DNA from: Rhodoferax fermentans
Lineage (GTDB): Bacteria > Pseudomonadota > Gammaproteobacteria > Burkholderiales > Burkholderiaceae_C
Direction of reading: 5' to 3'
DNA: 64,000 nucleotides
Assembly (NCBI RefSeq): GCF_002017865.1
Contig: NZ_MTJN01000002.1
Span: 3,038,001-3,102,000 of the forward strand
Shown here: positions 46,218 to 56,259 of the stretch, one piece after another
Numbering within the stretch: position 1 is the stretch's first letter
Layout of the letters: each line of letters starts with the position of its first letter
Program-made: the position numbers and the translations under genes
Notes under the pieces: model-generated
What the model was told of the DNA's origin: nothing
The model's input: only the letters and a program-made list of their open reading frames with translations
Databases searched by the model: none

Positions 46218-46586
46218 GTGCGTCAAAAAGCAGCTGCTCCCAACCGCGCCTTCAAGGTGGCCGACCAGATCCAGCGGGATCTGACCGAACTGATCGCGCG
46301 CGAGTTGAAAGACCCACGTGTGGGCATGGTGACCTTGCAAGGTGTTGAGGTCACGCCCGACTACGCCCACGCCAAGGTGTTTTTCAGCCTGCTGGCAGGC
46401 GATGTGAAGGCATGTACCGAGGGTTTGAACCAGGCGGCGGGCTTTCTGCGTGCCGGTCTGTTCAAACGCCTGCATATCCACACGGTGCCCACGCTGCACT
46501 TTGTTTATGACCAGACCCCTGAGCGTGCTGCGGACATGAACGCGCTGATTGCGCGCGCGGTGGCTTCCCGGGTCAAGGACGACTGA
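46218..46586 (+). CDS. rbfA: Ribosome-binding factor A
   Basis: A 122-residue KH-fold protein for late 30S maturation. [50 protein letters not shown] is the typical family core, and [19 protein letters not shown] the end. It starts at a GTG (46218) preceded by AGAGATCAAC and stands 18 bases after infB. It is followed six bases later by truB. Confidence 0.95.
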   Translation: MRQKAAAPNRAFKVADQIQRDLTELIARELKDPRVGMVTLQGVEVTPDYAHAKVFFSLLAGDVKACTEGLNQAAGFLRAGLFKRLHIHTVPTLHFVYDQTPERAADMNALIARAVASRVKDD

Positions 46587-46592
46587 GCTCAT

Positions 46593-47540
46593 ATGAATGC
46601 GCCACGAGCACGGGTTGCCAGGCGCCCCGTGCATGGGGTGCTGCTGCTGGACAAGCCATTGGGCTGGTCCAGCAACGATATTTTGCAGAAGGTGAAATGG
46701 CTGTTGCGCGCCGAAAAGGCGGGCCACACCGGCACGCTGGACCCTTTGGCCAGCGGGGTGTTGCCCCTGTGTTTTGGTGCAGCCACCAAGTTCAGCCAAT
46801 TACAGCTGGATGCGGACAAGACCTATGAAGCGGTGATGTGCCTGGGTGTCAAAACCAGCACGGCCGATGCGGAAGGGGATGTGATCGAAACCCGACCTGT
46901 GGCGGTGTCGCCAGAGGATGTGGTGCGGGTCGCGGCGCAGTTCACCGGCCCCATCAGCCAGGTGCCGCCGATGCACAGTGCGTTAAAGAAAGATGGCAAG
47001 GCGCTGTACGAGTATGCCCGCGCCGGGATCGAGATTGAACGGGCGCCGCGCCAGGTGCAGATTTATAAGCTAAATATGGCTCTAGCCCTTTCAGATAAAG
47101 GGCAGAGTGCTATTAATCTGGAAGTGAAGTGCAGCAAAGGCACCTATATCCGGACCCTCGGTGAAGATCTGGGTGAGGCCCTGGGTTGTGGTGCCCATCT
47201 GAGCGCCTTGCGCCGGGTGGCAACCGGTGGCTACACCTCTGCCCAGTGTGTCACGCTGGCGGCGCTGGAGGCCATGCCAGAAGAGGATCGCCTGAAATGC
47301 CTGCTGCCGGTGTCGTCCTTGTTGCCGGATCACACCGTGGTCATGTTGGACGACGAGAATGCGGCCAGATTTTTGAGTGGATTGCGGCGTCGGGGCTCTT
47401 GGCCGGATGCAGCGCAGGTGGCGGTTTATGCAGAAAATGGCCAGGTGTTGCTGGGGACAGCACAGGTGGTGGCCGGTGAATTGATCCCCGGGCGCTTGTT
47501 GAGCCCGATTGAAATTGAACAGATGACTCAAGCTATTTAA
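46593..47540 (+). CDS. truB: tRNA pseudouridine(55) synthase
   Basis: A 315-residue enzyme that makes pseudouridine 55 in the T loop of tRNAs. The catalytic Asp50 is in GHTGTLDPLASGVLPL. Other family parts are DKPLGWSSNDILQKVK, FTGPISQVPPMHSALKKDGKALYEYAR and CSKGTYIRTLGEDLGE. The C-terminal PUA-like region is present. Residues about 160-175 (NMALALSDKGQSAIN) are encoded by an inverted copy of the palindromic repeat family A, in a loop just before the conserved CSKGTYIRT strand. Confidence 0.96.
   Translation: MNAPRARVARRPVHGVLLLDKPLGWSSNDILQKVKWLLRAEKAGHTGTLDPLASGVLPLCFGAATKFSQLQLDADKTYEAVMCLGVKTSTADAEGDVIETRPVAVSPEDVVRVAAQFTGPISQVPPMHSALKKDGKALYEYARAGIEIERAPRQVQIYKLNMALALSDKGQSAINLEVKCSKGTYIRTLGEDLGEALGCGAHLSALRRVATGGYTSAQCVTLAALEAMPEEDRLKCLLPVSSLLPDHTVVMLDDENAARFLSGLRRRGSWPDAAQVAVYAENGQVLLGTAQVVAGELIPGRLLSPIEIEQMTQAI
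47072..47117 (-). repeat. Palindromic repeat family A, in-frame copy inside truB
   Basis: On the - strand it reads ATTAATAGCACTCTGCCCTT, then TATCTGAAAGGGCTAGAGCC and ATATTT, matching the order ATAGC box, CCCTTTAT...AAGGGC palindrome and AGAGCC end of the intergenic copies. On the coding strand it has no stop codon in frame. Confidence 0.8.
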
Positions 47541-47551
47541 GAAAGTGAACC

Positions 47552-49384
47552 ATGGCTCATAAACAAATCCGAAACATTGCGATCATCGCCCACGTTGACC
47601 ATGGCAAAACCACCATGGTTGACCAGTTGCTGCGCCAAAGCGGCACCTTTGCCGAGCACGAGAAAGTGGTCGACACGGTGATGGACAACAACGCGATTGA
47701 AAAAGAGCGTGGTATCACGATTCTGGCCAAGAACTGCGCGGTGACCTGGCAAGGCACCCACATCAACATCGTTGACACCCCCGGACACGCCGACTTCGGT
47801 GGTGAAGTAGAACGTGCGCTCTCGATGGTGGACGGTGTGGTGCTGCTGATTGACGCGCAAGAGGGCCCGATGCCCCAGACTCGTTTTGTGACCAAAAAGG
47901 CGCTGGCCTTGGGTTTGAAGCCGATTCTGGTGGTCAACAAGGTCGACAAACCCGGTTCGCGCCCTGACTTTGTGGTCAACGCCGCATTTGATCTGTTCGA
48001 CAAACTCGGTGCCACCGATGAACAGCTGGATTTCCCGGTGGTGTACGCCTCGGGCATCAACGGCTGGTCGTCGTTGGAAGAGGGCGGTCAAGGTGAGCAG
48101 TGGGGTCCCGACATGTCGGCCCTGTTCGACACCATCTTGAAACACGTGCCGCACCAGCTGGGTGATCCCAATGCCCCGCTGCAATTGCAAATCTCCGCAC
48201 TGGACTATTCGACCTTTGTCGGTCGCATTGGTGTGGGCCGCATCAGCCAGGGCACACTGCGTCCGATGATGGATGTGGTGGTCATGGAAGGCCCGGACGG
48301 CAAGGCCGTTAAAGGCCGTGTCAACCAGGTGTTGACCTTCCAGGGTCTGGAGCGGGTACAGACCAGCGACGCCGGTCCCGGCGAGATTGTGCTGATCAAC
48401 GGCCTGCCGGAAATCGGTATTGGTGTCACCATCACCGACCCGGCCAACCCGGCACCGCTGCCGATGTTGAAGGTCGATGAACCCACGTTGACCATGAACT
48501 TCTGCGTCAACACCAGCCCCTTGGCTGGCCGCGAAGGCAAATACGTCACCAGCCGCCAGATCTGGGACCGCCTGCAAAAAGAACTGCAGCACAACGTGGC
48601 CCTGCGCGTGAACGAGACCGACGAAGAAGGTATCTTCGAAGTCATGGGTCGGGGCGAATTGCACCTGACCATCTTGCTGGAAAACATGCGCCGTGAAGGC
48701 TACGAAATGGCTGTGAGCAAGCCACGCGTGGTCTTCAAGACCATCAACGGCGAAAAACACGAGCCGATCGAGCTGGTCACTGCCGACATCGAAGAGCAGC
48801 ACCAGGGTGGTGTGATGCAGGCCCTGGGTGAGCGCAAGGGTGAACTCTTCAACATGGACCCGGACGGTCGTGGCCGCGTTCGTCTGGAATACCGCATCCC
48901 GGCACGCGGCTTGATCGGTTTCACCAACGAGTTCCTGAACTTGACCCGTGGTACCGGCCTGATCTCCAATATTTTTGACTGCTACGAGCCGCACAAGGGT
49001 GACATTGGCGGCCGCAAGAACGGTGTGCTGATCTCGATGGACGACGGTGAAATCTTCACCTACGCGCTGGGCAAGCTCGACGATCGTGGCCGCATGTTTG
49101 TGCGCGCCAATGACCCGGTCTACGAAGGCATGATTGTGGGTATCCACAACCGTGACAACGACCTGGTGGTGAACGCAACCCGCACCAAGCAGCTGACCAA
49201 CTTCCGCGTCTCTGGCAAGGAAGACGCGATCAAGATCACACCACCGATTGAACTCACGCTGGAATACGGCGTGGAATTCATCGAGGACGACGAGTTGGTG
49301 GAAATCACGCCGAAGTCGATCCGTCTGCGCAAGCGTTACCTCAAGGAACACGAACGCAAAAGGGCCGGCCGCGACGGCCAATAA
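47552..49384 (+). CDS. typA: Ribosome-associated GTPase TypA/BipA
   Basis: A 610-residue translational GTPase related to EF-G. G1 is AHVDHGKTT (about residues 11-19), switch II is DTPGHADFGGEVERAL, G4 is NKVDKPGSRPD and G5 is ASGINGW. The C-terminal part has the BipA-specific domain (LIGFTNEFLNLTRGTGLISNIFDCYEPHKG). It assists 50S assembly and growth under cold or stress conditions. It lies 11 bases after truB and probably closes the operon. Confidence 0.97.
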   Translation: MAHKQIRNIAIIAHVDHGKTTMVDQLLRQSGTFAEHEKVVDTVMDNNAIEKERGITILAKNCAVTWQGTHINIVDTPGHADFGGEVERALSMVDGVVLLIDAQEGPMPQTRFVTKKALALGLKPILVVNKVDKPGSRPDFVVNAAFDLFDKLGATDEQLDFPVVYASGINGWSSLEEGGQGEQWGPDMSALFDTILKHVPHQLGDPNAPLQLQISALDYSTFVGRIGVGRISQGTLRPMMDVVVMEGPDGKAVKGRVNQVLTFQGLERVQTSDAGPGEIVLINGLPEIGIGVTITDPANPAPLPMLKVDEPTLTMNFCVNTSPLAGREGKYVTSRQIWDRLQKELQHNVALRVNETDEEGIFEVMGRGELHLTILLENMRREGYEMAVSKPRVVFKTINGEKHEPIELVTADIEEQHQGGVMQALGERKGELFNMDPDGRGRVRLEYRIPARGLIGFTNEFLNLTRGTGLISNIFDCYEPHKGDIGGRKNGVLISMDDGEIFTYALGKLDDRGRMFVRANDPVYEGMIVGIHNRDNDLVVNATRTKQLTNFRVSGKEDAIKITPPIELTLEYGVEFIEDDELVEITPKSIRLRKRYLKEHERKRAGRDGQ

Positions 49385-49498
49385 AACTGGTCACCCCACG
49401 CTGACCCCTGGTGTACAGGGGTGACCCTGGATGGCCGTGTTTGACGGCCTGAGGGGGCAAGCTGTCGAGGTGCAGCGTGGTGGGCAACACACTTTGCC

Positions 49499-50374
49499 AT
49501 GAAACTCAGCCACAACCGGGCCGTTTTGTTGATGGTGGCGGTGACCCTGATGTGGTCTATCGCCGGTGTGGTCACACGCCATCTGGAGCACGCCCAGAAA
49601 TTTGAAGTCACTTTCTGGCGCAGCCTGTTCACAGCGCTGTGCCTGCTGCTGCTGCTGCCCCTGCTGCAAGGGCGTGTTGTGTTTGCACGCATGCGCCATG
49701 GCGGTACCGCACTGTGGGTGTCGGGCCTTTGCTGGTGCGGCATGTTCACCTTCTTCATGCTGGCCATCATGCTGACCACGGTGGCCAATGTGCTGGTGAC
49801 GATGTCGCTGACACCGCTGCTGACCGCGCTGGCCGCGCGTCTGTTCATCGGGCACCGCATCCCGGCGCGTACCTGGTTGGCCATTGCTGTGGCGGGTTTT
49901 GGCATTGCCTACATGTACGCCAGCCAGTTGGGGCAGGGCATGAGCCTGGCGGGCACGCTGGTGGCGCTGTGTGTGCCGATCTCGGGTGCGGCCAACTGGA
50001 CCGTCACCCAACATTCCCACGCCCAGGGGCATGATGTGGACCTGATTCCTGCGGTGCTGATTGGCGCGACGTTGTCGGCGCTGATCACGCTGCCGCTGGC
50101 TTGGCCGTTTCAGGCCTCGGCCCATGACCTGGGTTTGCTGGCCGGGCTCGGGCTGGTGCAACTGGCGATCCCGTGTACGCTGGCGGTGGTCTGCACCAAG
50201 GTGTTAAAAGCCCCTGAGGTGGCGCTGCTGGGTTTGCTGGAAGTGATTTTTGGCATCTTGCTGGCCTGGTTTGGCGCGGGCGAGGTGCCAGGGCATGATG
50301 TGTTTGTCGGCGGCGCACTGGTGATTGGGGCCCTGGTGGCCAATGAAATCGTGGCTTGGCGGGGCAGGGCATGA
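49499..50374 (+). CDS. DMT-family transporter (EamA)
   Basis: A 291-residue membrane protein with ten predicted helices arranged as two EamA repeats. The first starts AVLLMVAVTLMWSIAGVVTRHLE and the second near SGAANWTVTQHSHAQGHDV. DMT exporters of this size move amino acids, nucleobases or other metabolites; the substrate cannot be told. It ends in an ATGA overlap with the following acyl-CoA hydrolase gene, which suggests a two-gene transcript. A stem-loop ACCCCTG/CAGGGGT at 49405-49423 in the gap after typA lacks a T tract. Confidence 0.85.
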   Translation: MKLSHNRAVLLMVAVTLMWSIAGVVTRHLEHAQKFEVTFWRSLFTALCLLLLLPLLQGRVVFARMRHGGTALWVSGLCWCGMFTFFMLAIMLTTVANVLVTMSLTPLLTALAARLFIGHRIPARTWLAIAVAGFGIAYMYASQLGQGMSLAGTLVALCVPISGAANWTVTQHSHAQGHDVDLIPAVLIGATLSALITLPLAWPFQASAHDLGLLAGLGLVQLAIPCTLAVVCTKVLKAPEVALLGLLEVIFGILLAWFGAGEVPGHDVFVGGALVIGALVANEIVAWRGRA

Positions 50375-51477
50375 GTGCGCTTGCCAGCGAGGTTCTGGCA
50401 GAAGTGCGTGGCCAGGTGGGGTTCATCACACTGAACCGCCCCGCCGCACTCAATGCCTTGACGTTGCAGATGATCCGAGACTTGACCGTCTGCCTGCTGG
50501 CCTGGCGCGACAACCATCAGGTGCAAGGCGTGGCGATTCGCGGCAGCAACAAAGCAGGGCCGTTCGGCGCTTTTTGTGCGGGCGGTGACATTCGCTTTTT
50601 TTACCAGGCGCTGTTGTCGGGCGACCCCAGTCCTGAGGATTTTTTCACCGAGGAATACACCCTCAACCACCTGATCCACACCTACCCCAAGCCCTACATC
50701 GCGTTCATGGACGGTGTGGTCATGGGTGGTGGCATGGGCATAAGCCAAGGCGCATCACACCGTCTGGTGACCCCGCGTACAAAAATGGCCATGCCCGAGA
50801 CCAGCATTGGCCTGTTTCCGGATGTAGCAGGCGGCTATTTCTTGAGCCGTTGTCCTGGGCATGTGGGGGAATGGCTGGCCCTCACCGGCAACACGCTGAC
50901 AGCGGACGAGGCCGTGGCGCTGGGCTTGGCCGACCAAAATATTGGGGAGGCGCAACAGGCCGATGTTTGGCACGCGTTGGCCCAGCTTGAGTCGCTGGAT
51001 CATGCGAGCCTGGATGCTTTGATAGCTACATATTCAGTAGCTGTTAGCCCTTTTGATACAAGGGCTAGAGACCAAATTGACCAATATTTCGGCAAAGCGT
51101 CCGTGCTGAGCATCGTGCAAGCGCTGGAGGCTGACCCTGGCGACTGGGCACAACACACATCCCAGCAGTTGCGCCAGCGCTCACCCTTGATGCTGCATGT
51201 GACGCTGGAACAGATCCGCCGGGCCCGTCAGATGGCGCTGGCTGATGAATTGCGCATGGAGCGCGACATGGTGCGCCATTGTTTCTTCCCGGCGCACCTG
51301 GGCCGCTCTGCCGCCCAGACCGAGACCGCCGAGGGCGTTCGCGCTCTGGTGATTGACAAAGACAAGCAGCCCAAGTGGCATCCCGCGCGCATTGAAGATG
51401 TCACGCCTGAAATGGTGCAGCCTTTTTTTGACAGCCCCTGGGCGCGACACAGCCATCCGCTGCGAGATTTGACCTGA
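50371..51477 (+). CDS. Enoyl-CoA hydratase/isomerase family, 3-hydroxyisobutyryl-CoA hydrolase-like
   Basis: A 368-residue crotonase-fold enzyme. GFITLNRPAALNALTLQMIRDL, FCAGGDIRFFYQ and the oxyanion region GVVMGGGMGISQGASHRLVTP followed by MPETSIGLFPDVAGGYFLSR match the HIBYL-CoA hydrolase group of valine degradation. The longer C-terminus (NQ...WHPARIEDV) also fits this group. Residues about 216-236 (IATYSVAVSPFDTRARDQ) are encoded by an in-frame copy of repeat family A. The start at 50371 overlaps the transporter stop. Enoyl-CoA hydratase activity is less likely but not excluded. Confidence 0.83.
   Translation: MSALASEVLAEVRGQVGFITLNRPAALNALTLQMIRDLTVCLLAWRDNHQVQGVAIRGSNKAGPFGAFCAGGDIRFFYQALLSGDPSPEDFFTEEYTLNHLIHTYPKPYIAFMDGVVMGGGMGISQGASHRLVTPRTKMAMPETSIGLFPDVAGGYFLSRCPGHVGEWLALTGNTLTADEAVALGLADQNIGEAQQADVWHALAQLESLDHASLDALIATYSVAVSPFDTRARDQIDQYFGKASVLSIVQALEADPGDWAQHTSQQLRQRSPLMLHVTLEQIRRARQMALADELRMERDMVRHCFFPAHLGRSAAQTETAEGVRALVIDKDKQPKWHPARIEDVTPEMVQPFFDSPWARHSHPLRDLT
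51016..51079 (+). repeat. Palindromic repeat family A, in-frame copy in the acyl-CoA hydrolase gene
   Basis: TTGATAGCTACATATTCAGT leads into AGCTGTTAGCCCTTTTGATA, CAAGGGCTAGAGACCAAATT. The stem is AGCCCTT/AAGGGCT. The copy is inside the reading frame without any stop. Confidence 0.8.
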
Positions 51478-51484
51478 GATCGGC

Positions 51485-51910
51485 TCAGGCCAGGGTCAGA
51501 CGAACGTCGATATTGCCGCGCGTTGCGTTGGAGTAAGGGCAAACAATGTGGGCTTTGTCAACCAGCGCCTGGGCGGCGTCGCGCGCCATACCTGGCAATG
51601 AAATCTTCAGGTCAACCTCGATACCAAAACCGTTGGGAATCGCCCCAATACCAACGCTGCTCTCGATCGACACATCGGCGGGCAGGGCAATCTTGTCACG
51701 CGCGGCGACGAACTTGATGGCACCGATAAAACACGCGCTGTAGCCTGCAGCAAACAACTGTTCAGGATTGGCGCCTTCACCACCCGCACCACCCAACTCT
51801 TTGGGTGTGGTCAGTTTGAGATCCAGCTTGGCATCAGGAACAACGGTTCGGCCATCACGGCCTCCGGTGGATGTGGCATGTGCGCGATAGAGAACTTGTG
51901 CGATGGACAT
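51485..51910 (-). CDS. ohr: Organic hydroperoxide resistance protein
   Basis: A 141-residue OsmC/Ohr thiol peroxidase that reduces organic and fatty acid hydroperoxides using lipoylated partners. Both reactive cysteines are seen: ACFIGA (about Cys60) and [13 protein letters not shown] (about Cys125). [27 protein letters not shown] with the key Arg, and [14 protein letters not shown], are diagnostic. The start at 51910 follows GGAGTTTCACC; upstream in-frame codons are less likely. An ohrR gene lies upstream on the same strand. Confidence 0.95.
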   Translation of the reverse strand: MSIAQVLYRAHATSTGGRDGRTVVPDAKLDLKLTTPKELGGAGGEGANPEQLFAAGYSACFIGAIKFVAARDKIALPADVSIESSVGIGAIPNGFGIEVDLKISLPGMARDAAQALVDKAHIVCPYSNATRGNIDVRLTLA

Positions 51911-51984
51911 GGTGAAACTCCAGTAAAAATTTAGCAACTCGGCGACTTTTGGGTCTGTTGATGCGCCACGTCAACAGAAATAGA

Positions 51985-52006
51985 TTGCTATTAAATAGCG
52001 TGCTAT
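51985..52006 (-). promoter_or_regulatory. Candidate OhrR operator upstream of ohr
   Basis: It holds two overlapping dyads, GCTATT-A-AATAGC and ATAGC-GT-GCTAT. On the - strand it reads ATAGC-N5-ATTTAATAGCAA, which aligns without gaps to the sequence before ohrR (52534-52555). Confidence 0.55.
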
Positions 52007-52052
52007 ATACAAACTTCAAAAACTCTGTTCTTTGATGCAGTGCTCACTGTGA

Positions 52053-52520
52053 TCATGCATTTTTGAACAGCCTTTTTCGCAAAATCAGCAAACTGTCGCG
52101 CAGGGCGATCAGTTCATCAGGGGTGCTTTCAGTGGCACAGAACACACCCAAAGCCATTGTTTTGGCGGGCTCCTGGAGCTCACGACCTTTGGACGTCAGG
52201 CTGATGATCACCTGGCGTTCGTCGGCTTTGGCACGAACCCGTTGCAACAGTTCCTGCTTTTCCATGCGTTTGAGCAACGGTGTCAAGGTCGCCGAATCCA
52301 GGAAAAGGCGCTCACCAATTTCGGAGACCGTCATGGCATCACGCTCCCACAACACCATCAGTACAAGGTACTGCGGATAGGTGATACCCAAGGGTTGCAA
52401 GGACTTGCGGTAGACCTTGTTCATCCCCAACATCGTCGAATACAAGGCAAAACACAACTGCTCACTCAGAAGCAGCGACGGCTCAGGCTGAATTGGTAAA
52501 GGCGGTGTATGTGAAGGCAT
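52053..52520 (-). CDS. ohrR: MarR-family organic peroxide sensor OhrR
   Basis: A 155-residue winged-helix repressor. The sensing Cys23 is in [11 protein letters not shown] and a second Cys is in [10 protein letters not shown], so it should be of the two-cysteine type that forms an intersubunit disulfide. The DNA-binding part is [31 protein letters not shown] and the wing [11 protein letters not shown]. It should repress ohr and itself until organic peroxides oxidise Cys23. The start at 52520 (MPSHTPP) matches family length. The frame extends upstream by 22 codons without support. Confidence 0.93.
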   Translation of the reverse strand: MPSHTPPLPIQPEPSLLLSEQLCFALYSTMLGMNKVYRKSLQPLGITYPQYLVLMVLWERDAMTVSEIGERLFLDSATLTPLLKRMEKQELLQRVRAKADERQVIISLTSKGRELQEPAKTMALGVFCATESTPDELIALRDSLLILRKRLFKNA

Positions 52521-52533
52521 GGCTGAATTATAC

Positions 52534-52555
52534 ATAGCGTACGATTTATTTGCAA
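52534..52555 (-). promoter_or_regulatory. Candidate OhrR operator upstream of ohrR
   Basis: ATAGC-N5-ATTTATTTGCAA matches the ohr-proximal site with two mismatches in the 17 compared positions. Coordinates are on the + strand; it sits 13 bases before the start codon of ohrR, suitable for autorepression. Confidence 0.5.
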
Positions 52556-52648
52556 GCGACTTCATCAAAATAATGAAAATGAACACCGCTGATCCAACAG
52601 CAGATCTTCGATGGCTCAGCGACGGTTAAAACCATCGCTCACCCGCGT

Positions 52649-53122
52649 TCAGCGCTGGCGTGACTTCATGGCGCGTTCCACTTCGCGCTTGCCTTCGCGG
52701 TCCTTGATGGTGTCGCGCTTGTCGTGCTCGGCCTTGCCCTTGGCCAGTGCCACTTCACACTTGATCTTGCCCGCTTTCCAGTGCAGGTTGATCGGCACCA
52801 GGGTGTAGCCTTTTTGCTCGACCTTGCCAATCAGGCGTTTGATCTCTTCCCGGTGCATCAGCAGTTTGCGGGTGCGCTGTTTGTCCGGCGTGATGTGGGT
52901 GGATGCGGTGCCCAAAGGCTGGATCTGCAGGCCGATGATGAACAACTCACCATTGCGGATGACGACATAGCCGTCGGTCAGTTGCACCTTGCCTTCACGC
53001 AGGGATTTGACCTCCCAGCCTTCGAGCACGATGCCGGCTTCAAAGCGTTCCTCAAAAAAGTAATTGAATGCCGCTTTTTTGTTGTCAGCAATGCGGGTTG
53101 CGGTGTCGGGTTTTTTGGCCAT
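52649..53122 (-). CDS. smpB: SsrA-binding protein SmpB
   Basis: A 157-residue tmRNA partner in trans-translation. The sequence shows [45 protein letters not shown], the OB-fold core, and the basic tail [26 protein letters not shown] that inserts into the ribosome. The start at 53122 ([15 protein letters not shown]) follows GGGGGAG-like purines further up; an open frame before it is not conserved. The tmRNA gene itself is not in the window. It is divergent from ratA with a 68-bp gap. Confidence 0.96.
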   Translation of the reverse strand: MAKKPDTATRIADNKKAAFNYFFEERFEAGIVLEGWEVKSLREGKVQLTDGYVVIRNGELFIIGLQIQPLGTASTHITPDKQRTRKLLMHREEIKRLIGKVEQKGYTLVPINLHWKAGKIKCEVALAKGKAEHDKRDTIKDREGKREVERAMKSRQR

Positions 53123-53190
53123 GGGGGAGAGCTTGAGTGGGAATGAATGCGAACCAGGCTTGACTACAATCCCGCGCAAAGCTCCATTCT

Positions 53191-53628
53191 ATGAAAACTG
53201 TCAAAAAGTCCGTTTTAATTTGGTACAGCCCTGCAGAAATGTACCGACTGGTGGTGGATGTGGACGCCTACCCCCAATTCTTACCCTGGTGTGACAAGGC
53301 CCGGGTGGTCAACCACGAAGAAAACGGCATGCTGGCCGAAATTGGTATCGCGTTTGGTGGCATTCACCAAACCTTCACCACCAGAAACACCCATGTCGTG
53401 GACCGGCAGGTGATCATCAAACTGGTCAACGGCCCTTTTTCCAAACTGGAAGGTGACTGGAACTTTGTGCCGCTGGGCGTGGATCAACGTGCCTGCCGAG
53501 TGGAGCTGGTCTTGCAGTACGGTTTTGACAGCACCCTGGGCAAACTCATCAGTCCGGTGTTTGACAAGATTGCCAGCAACATGGTCGACGCCTTCATCAA
53601 CCGTGCCAAACAGGTCTACGGCGAGTGA
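53191..53628 (+). CDS. ratA: START/COQ10-domain protein, RatA family
   Basis: A 145-residue START-like (polyketide cyclase/COQ10) protein. Typical parts are VWYSPAEMYRLVVDVDAYPQFLPWCDKARV, FGGIHQTFTTRN, NGPFSKLEGDWNFVPL and the C-terminal helix SNMVDAFINRAKQVYG. Relatives bind quinones (Coq10-like); E. coli RatA has been described as a ribosome association toxin, but that role is not general. It stands divergent from smpB and just ahead of an rnfH-like gene, the common conserved arrangement. Confidence 0.88.
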   Translation: MKTVKKSVLIWYSPAEMYRLVVDVDAYPQFLPWCDKARVVNHEENGMLAEIGIAFGGIHQTFTTRNTHVVDRQVIIKLVNGPFSKLEGDWNFVPLGVDQRACRVELVLQYGFDSTLGKLISPVFDKIASNMVDAFINRAKQVYGE

Positions 53629-53632
53629 GTCA

Positions 53633-53965
53633 GTGATACGGGTGTGTGTCGTGTATGCGCCAGCGGCGCGTGAAGTCCACGAAGTGGCTCTGAGCTTGGC
53701 TGAAGCCAGTTGTGTGGGCGATGCCTTGCAGCTCAGTGGCCTGCTTCAGAGTTTTCCCGAGCTGAACCCCCACAAGATACGGATGGGGGTCTGGGGTCGC
53801 CAGGTAGGTTTAACACACACACTCTGTGATCAGGACCGCGTGGAGATCTACCGTCCGCTTCGGGTGGATCCCAAAGTGGCGCGTCGTGAACGTTTTGTGA
53901 AGCAGGGGGCACGCGCCGCGGGCCTGTTTGTCAAAAAACGCCCTGGCGCCAAAGCGGGTTATTAA
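53633..53965 (+). CDS. rnfH: RnfH-family protein
   Basis: A 110-residue beta-grasp (ubiquitin-like) protein, also called RatB. IRVCVVYAPAAREVHEVALSLAEASCVGDALQLSGLL and KIRMGVWGRQVGLTHTLCDQDRVEIYRPLRVDPKVARRERF are typical of the family. A basic tail follows. It starts at a GTG four bases after the ratA stop. The function is unknown; it is nearly always encoded beside ratA. Confidence 0.88.
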   Translation: MIRVCVVYAPAAREVHEVALSLAEASCVGDALQLSGLLQSFPELNPHKIRMGVWGRQVGLTHTLCDQDRVEIYRPLRVDPKVARRERFVKQGARAAGLFVKKRPGAKAGY

Positions 53966-53989
53966 ATCCAGTGCTGTTGCGCTGCCAGA

Positions 53990-54505
53990 TCACTTGCAAT
54001 CGGCATCAATGATGGCCTGAATACGTTTGGACTCAGCCGCCCGGGTGGCATCGTCGATGATCTCGCGTTCACCCTGTTTGTTGACATGTGCGATGCGCAC
54101 GCCTGAGTCGTAACTGGTCTTGGCCTGTTTGGCGCGGGTGCAGTTCTCAGCCTTGGCTTTGGCCAGTTTGTCTTCTTCGGCCTTGCGTTTGGCTGCTTCT
54201 TCCTGCTCGGCTTTTTTCTTCTTGTCAGCCAGCTCTTTGTCGACACCGCTGATTTTGGGTGCGCTGCTGGTGGCAGCTGCTGGCGCGCCAGCGGTGGCCT
54301 CCGGACTGTCCTGGTTGGCCAGTGTTGGCGCGACCCGCGCTCCGCCGGGGCGTTTTAGGATGTTTTTGTCGGGGATGCTGGGTGGTGGTGCGCGGTCGCT
54401 GAACACCTTGCGGCCATCCGTGTCCAGCCATTGCCATTGCGCCATGGCCGCTGTGGAAAGCAACAGGGCTGCAACAACTGTGAAAGAGCGGATCAATGGG
54501 TTCAT
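53990..54505 (-). CDS. Exported DUF4124 protein
   Basis: A 171-residue periplasmic protein. A signal peptide (LIRSFTVVAALLLSTAAMA) precedes the DUF4124 motif QWQWLDTDGRKVFSDRAPPPSIP, where a W..-D-G-(K/R)-x-x-(Y/F)-(S/T)-D pattern is seen. Then come a Pro/Ala linker and a strongly charged Lys/Glu-rich helix (about residues 100-130). The final region has two Cys that may pair (AENCTRAKQAKTSYDSG and ADCK). The role is unknown. The convergent neighbour is rnfH and the divergent one guaB. Confidence 0.82.
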   Translation of the reverse strand: MNPLIRSFTVVAALLLSTAAMAQWQWLDTDGRKVFSDRAPPPSIPDKNILKRPGGARVAPTLANQDSPEATAGAPAAATSSAPKISGVDKELADKKKKAEQEEAAKRKAEEDKLAKAKAENCTRAKQAKTSYDSGVRIAHVNKQGEREIIDDATRAAESKRIQAIIDADCK

Positions 54506-54657
54506 GGGGCGCAAGTTTATGCCACTCGGTCTTGGGCGCTGTGTTTTCGTGCGGTTTTGTCGCAACAGTGTCGTCTTGGACAGGGCTGCACACGTTGCTC
54601 GTGTGGCGGGGGACTCCTACTGATCAGGCCAGATACAATTGACGATTTGGAGCTTAA

Positions 54658-56130
<1,473 letters not shown>

Positions 56131-56133
56131 GCA

Positions 56134-56227
56134 CACCCCCAGGCTGCGCGCACTTCGTGTCGCTGCGCCACCCCCCTTGCAGGGGGCAACACCAGTTGCC
56201 CGGCGAAGCCGGTTCCACGGTGTTTCT
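56134..56227 (+). repeat. Two-hairpin repeat family B, copy between guaB and guaA
   Basis: CCCCCT-TGC-AGGGGG (56172-56186) is followed by AACACC/GGTGTT (56188-56224) around CCGGC-GAA-GCCGG. It matches the copy at 37084 and starts three bases after the guaB stop. It may lower guaA transcription or end some transcripts, but no T tract is present. Confidence 0.8.
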
Positions 56228-56259
56228 GGCTACTGTCAACCATTTTCCGGAGCTATTGA

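Noticed and set aside
44514..46799. Long open frame of about 760 codons antisense to infB and rbfA
   Set aside because: Its sequence is the shadow of infB codon bias: no recognisable domain, no ribosome site, and infB is certain.
47537..49381. Long antisense frame opposite typA
   Set aside because: A by-product of GC-rich codons in typA; its protein has no family features.
49405..49423. Hairpin ACCCCTG/CAGGGGT after typA as a terminator
   Set aside because: The stem is good but no T tract follows, so it is not supported as Rho-independent.
53191..53628. Labelling ratA-rnfH as a toxin-antitoxin system
   Set aside because: The COQ10-like domain and conserved position beside smpB fit a housekeeping quinone or ribosome role; nothing here shows a toxin pair.
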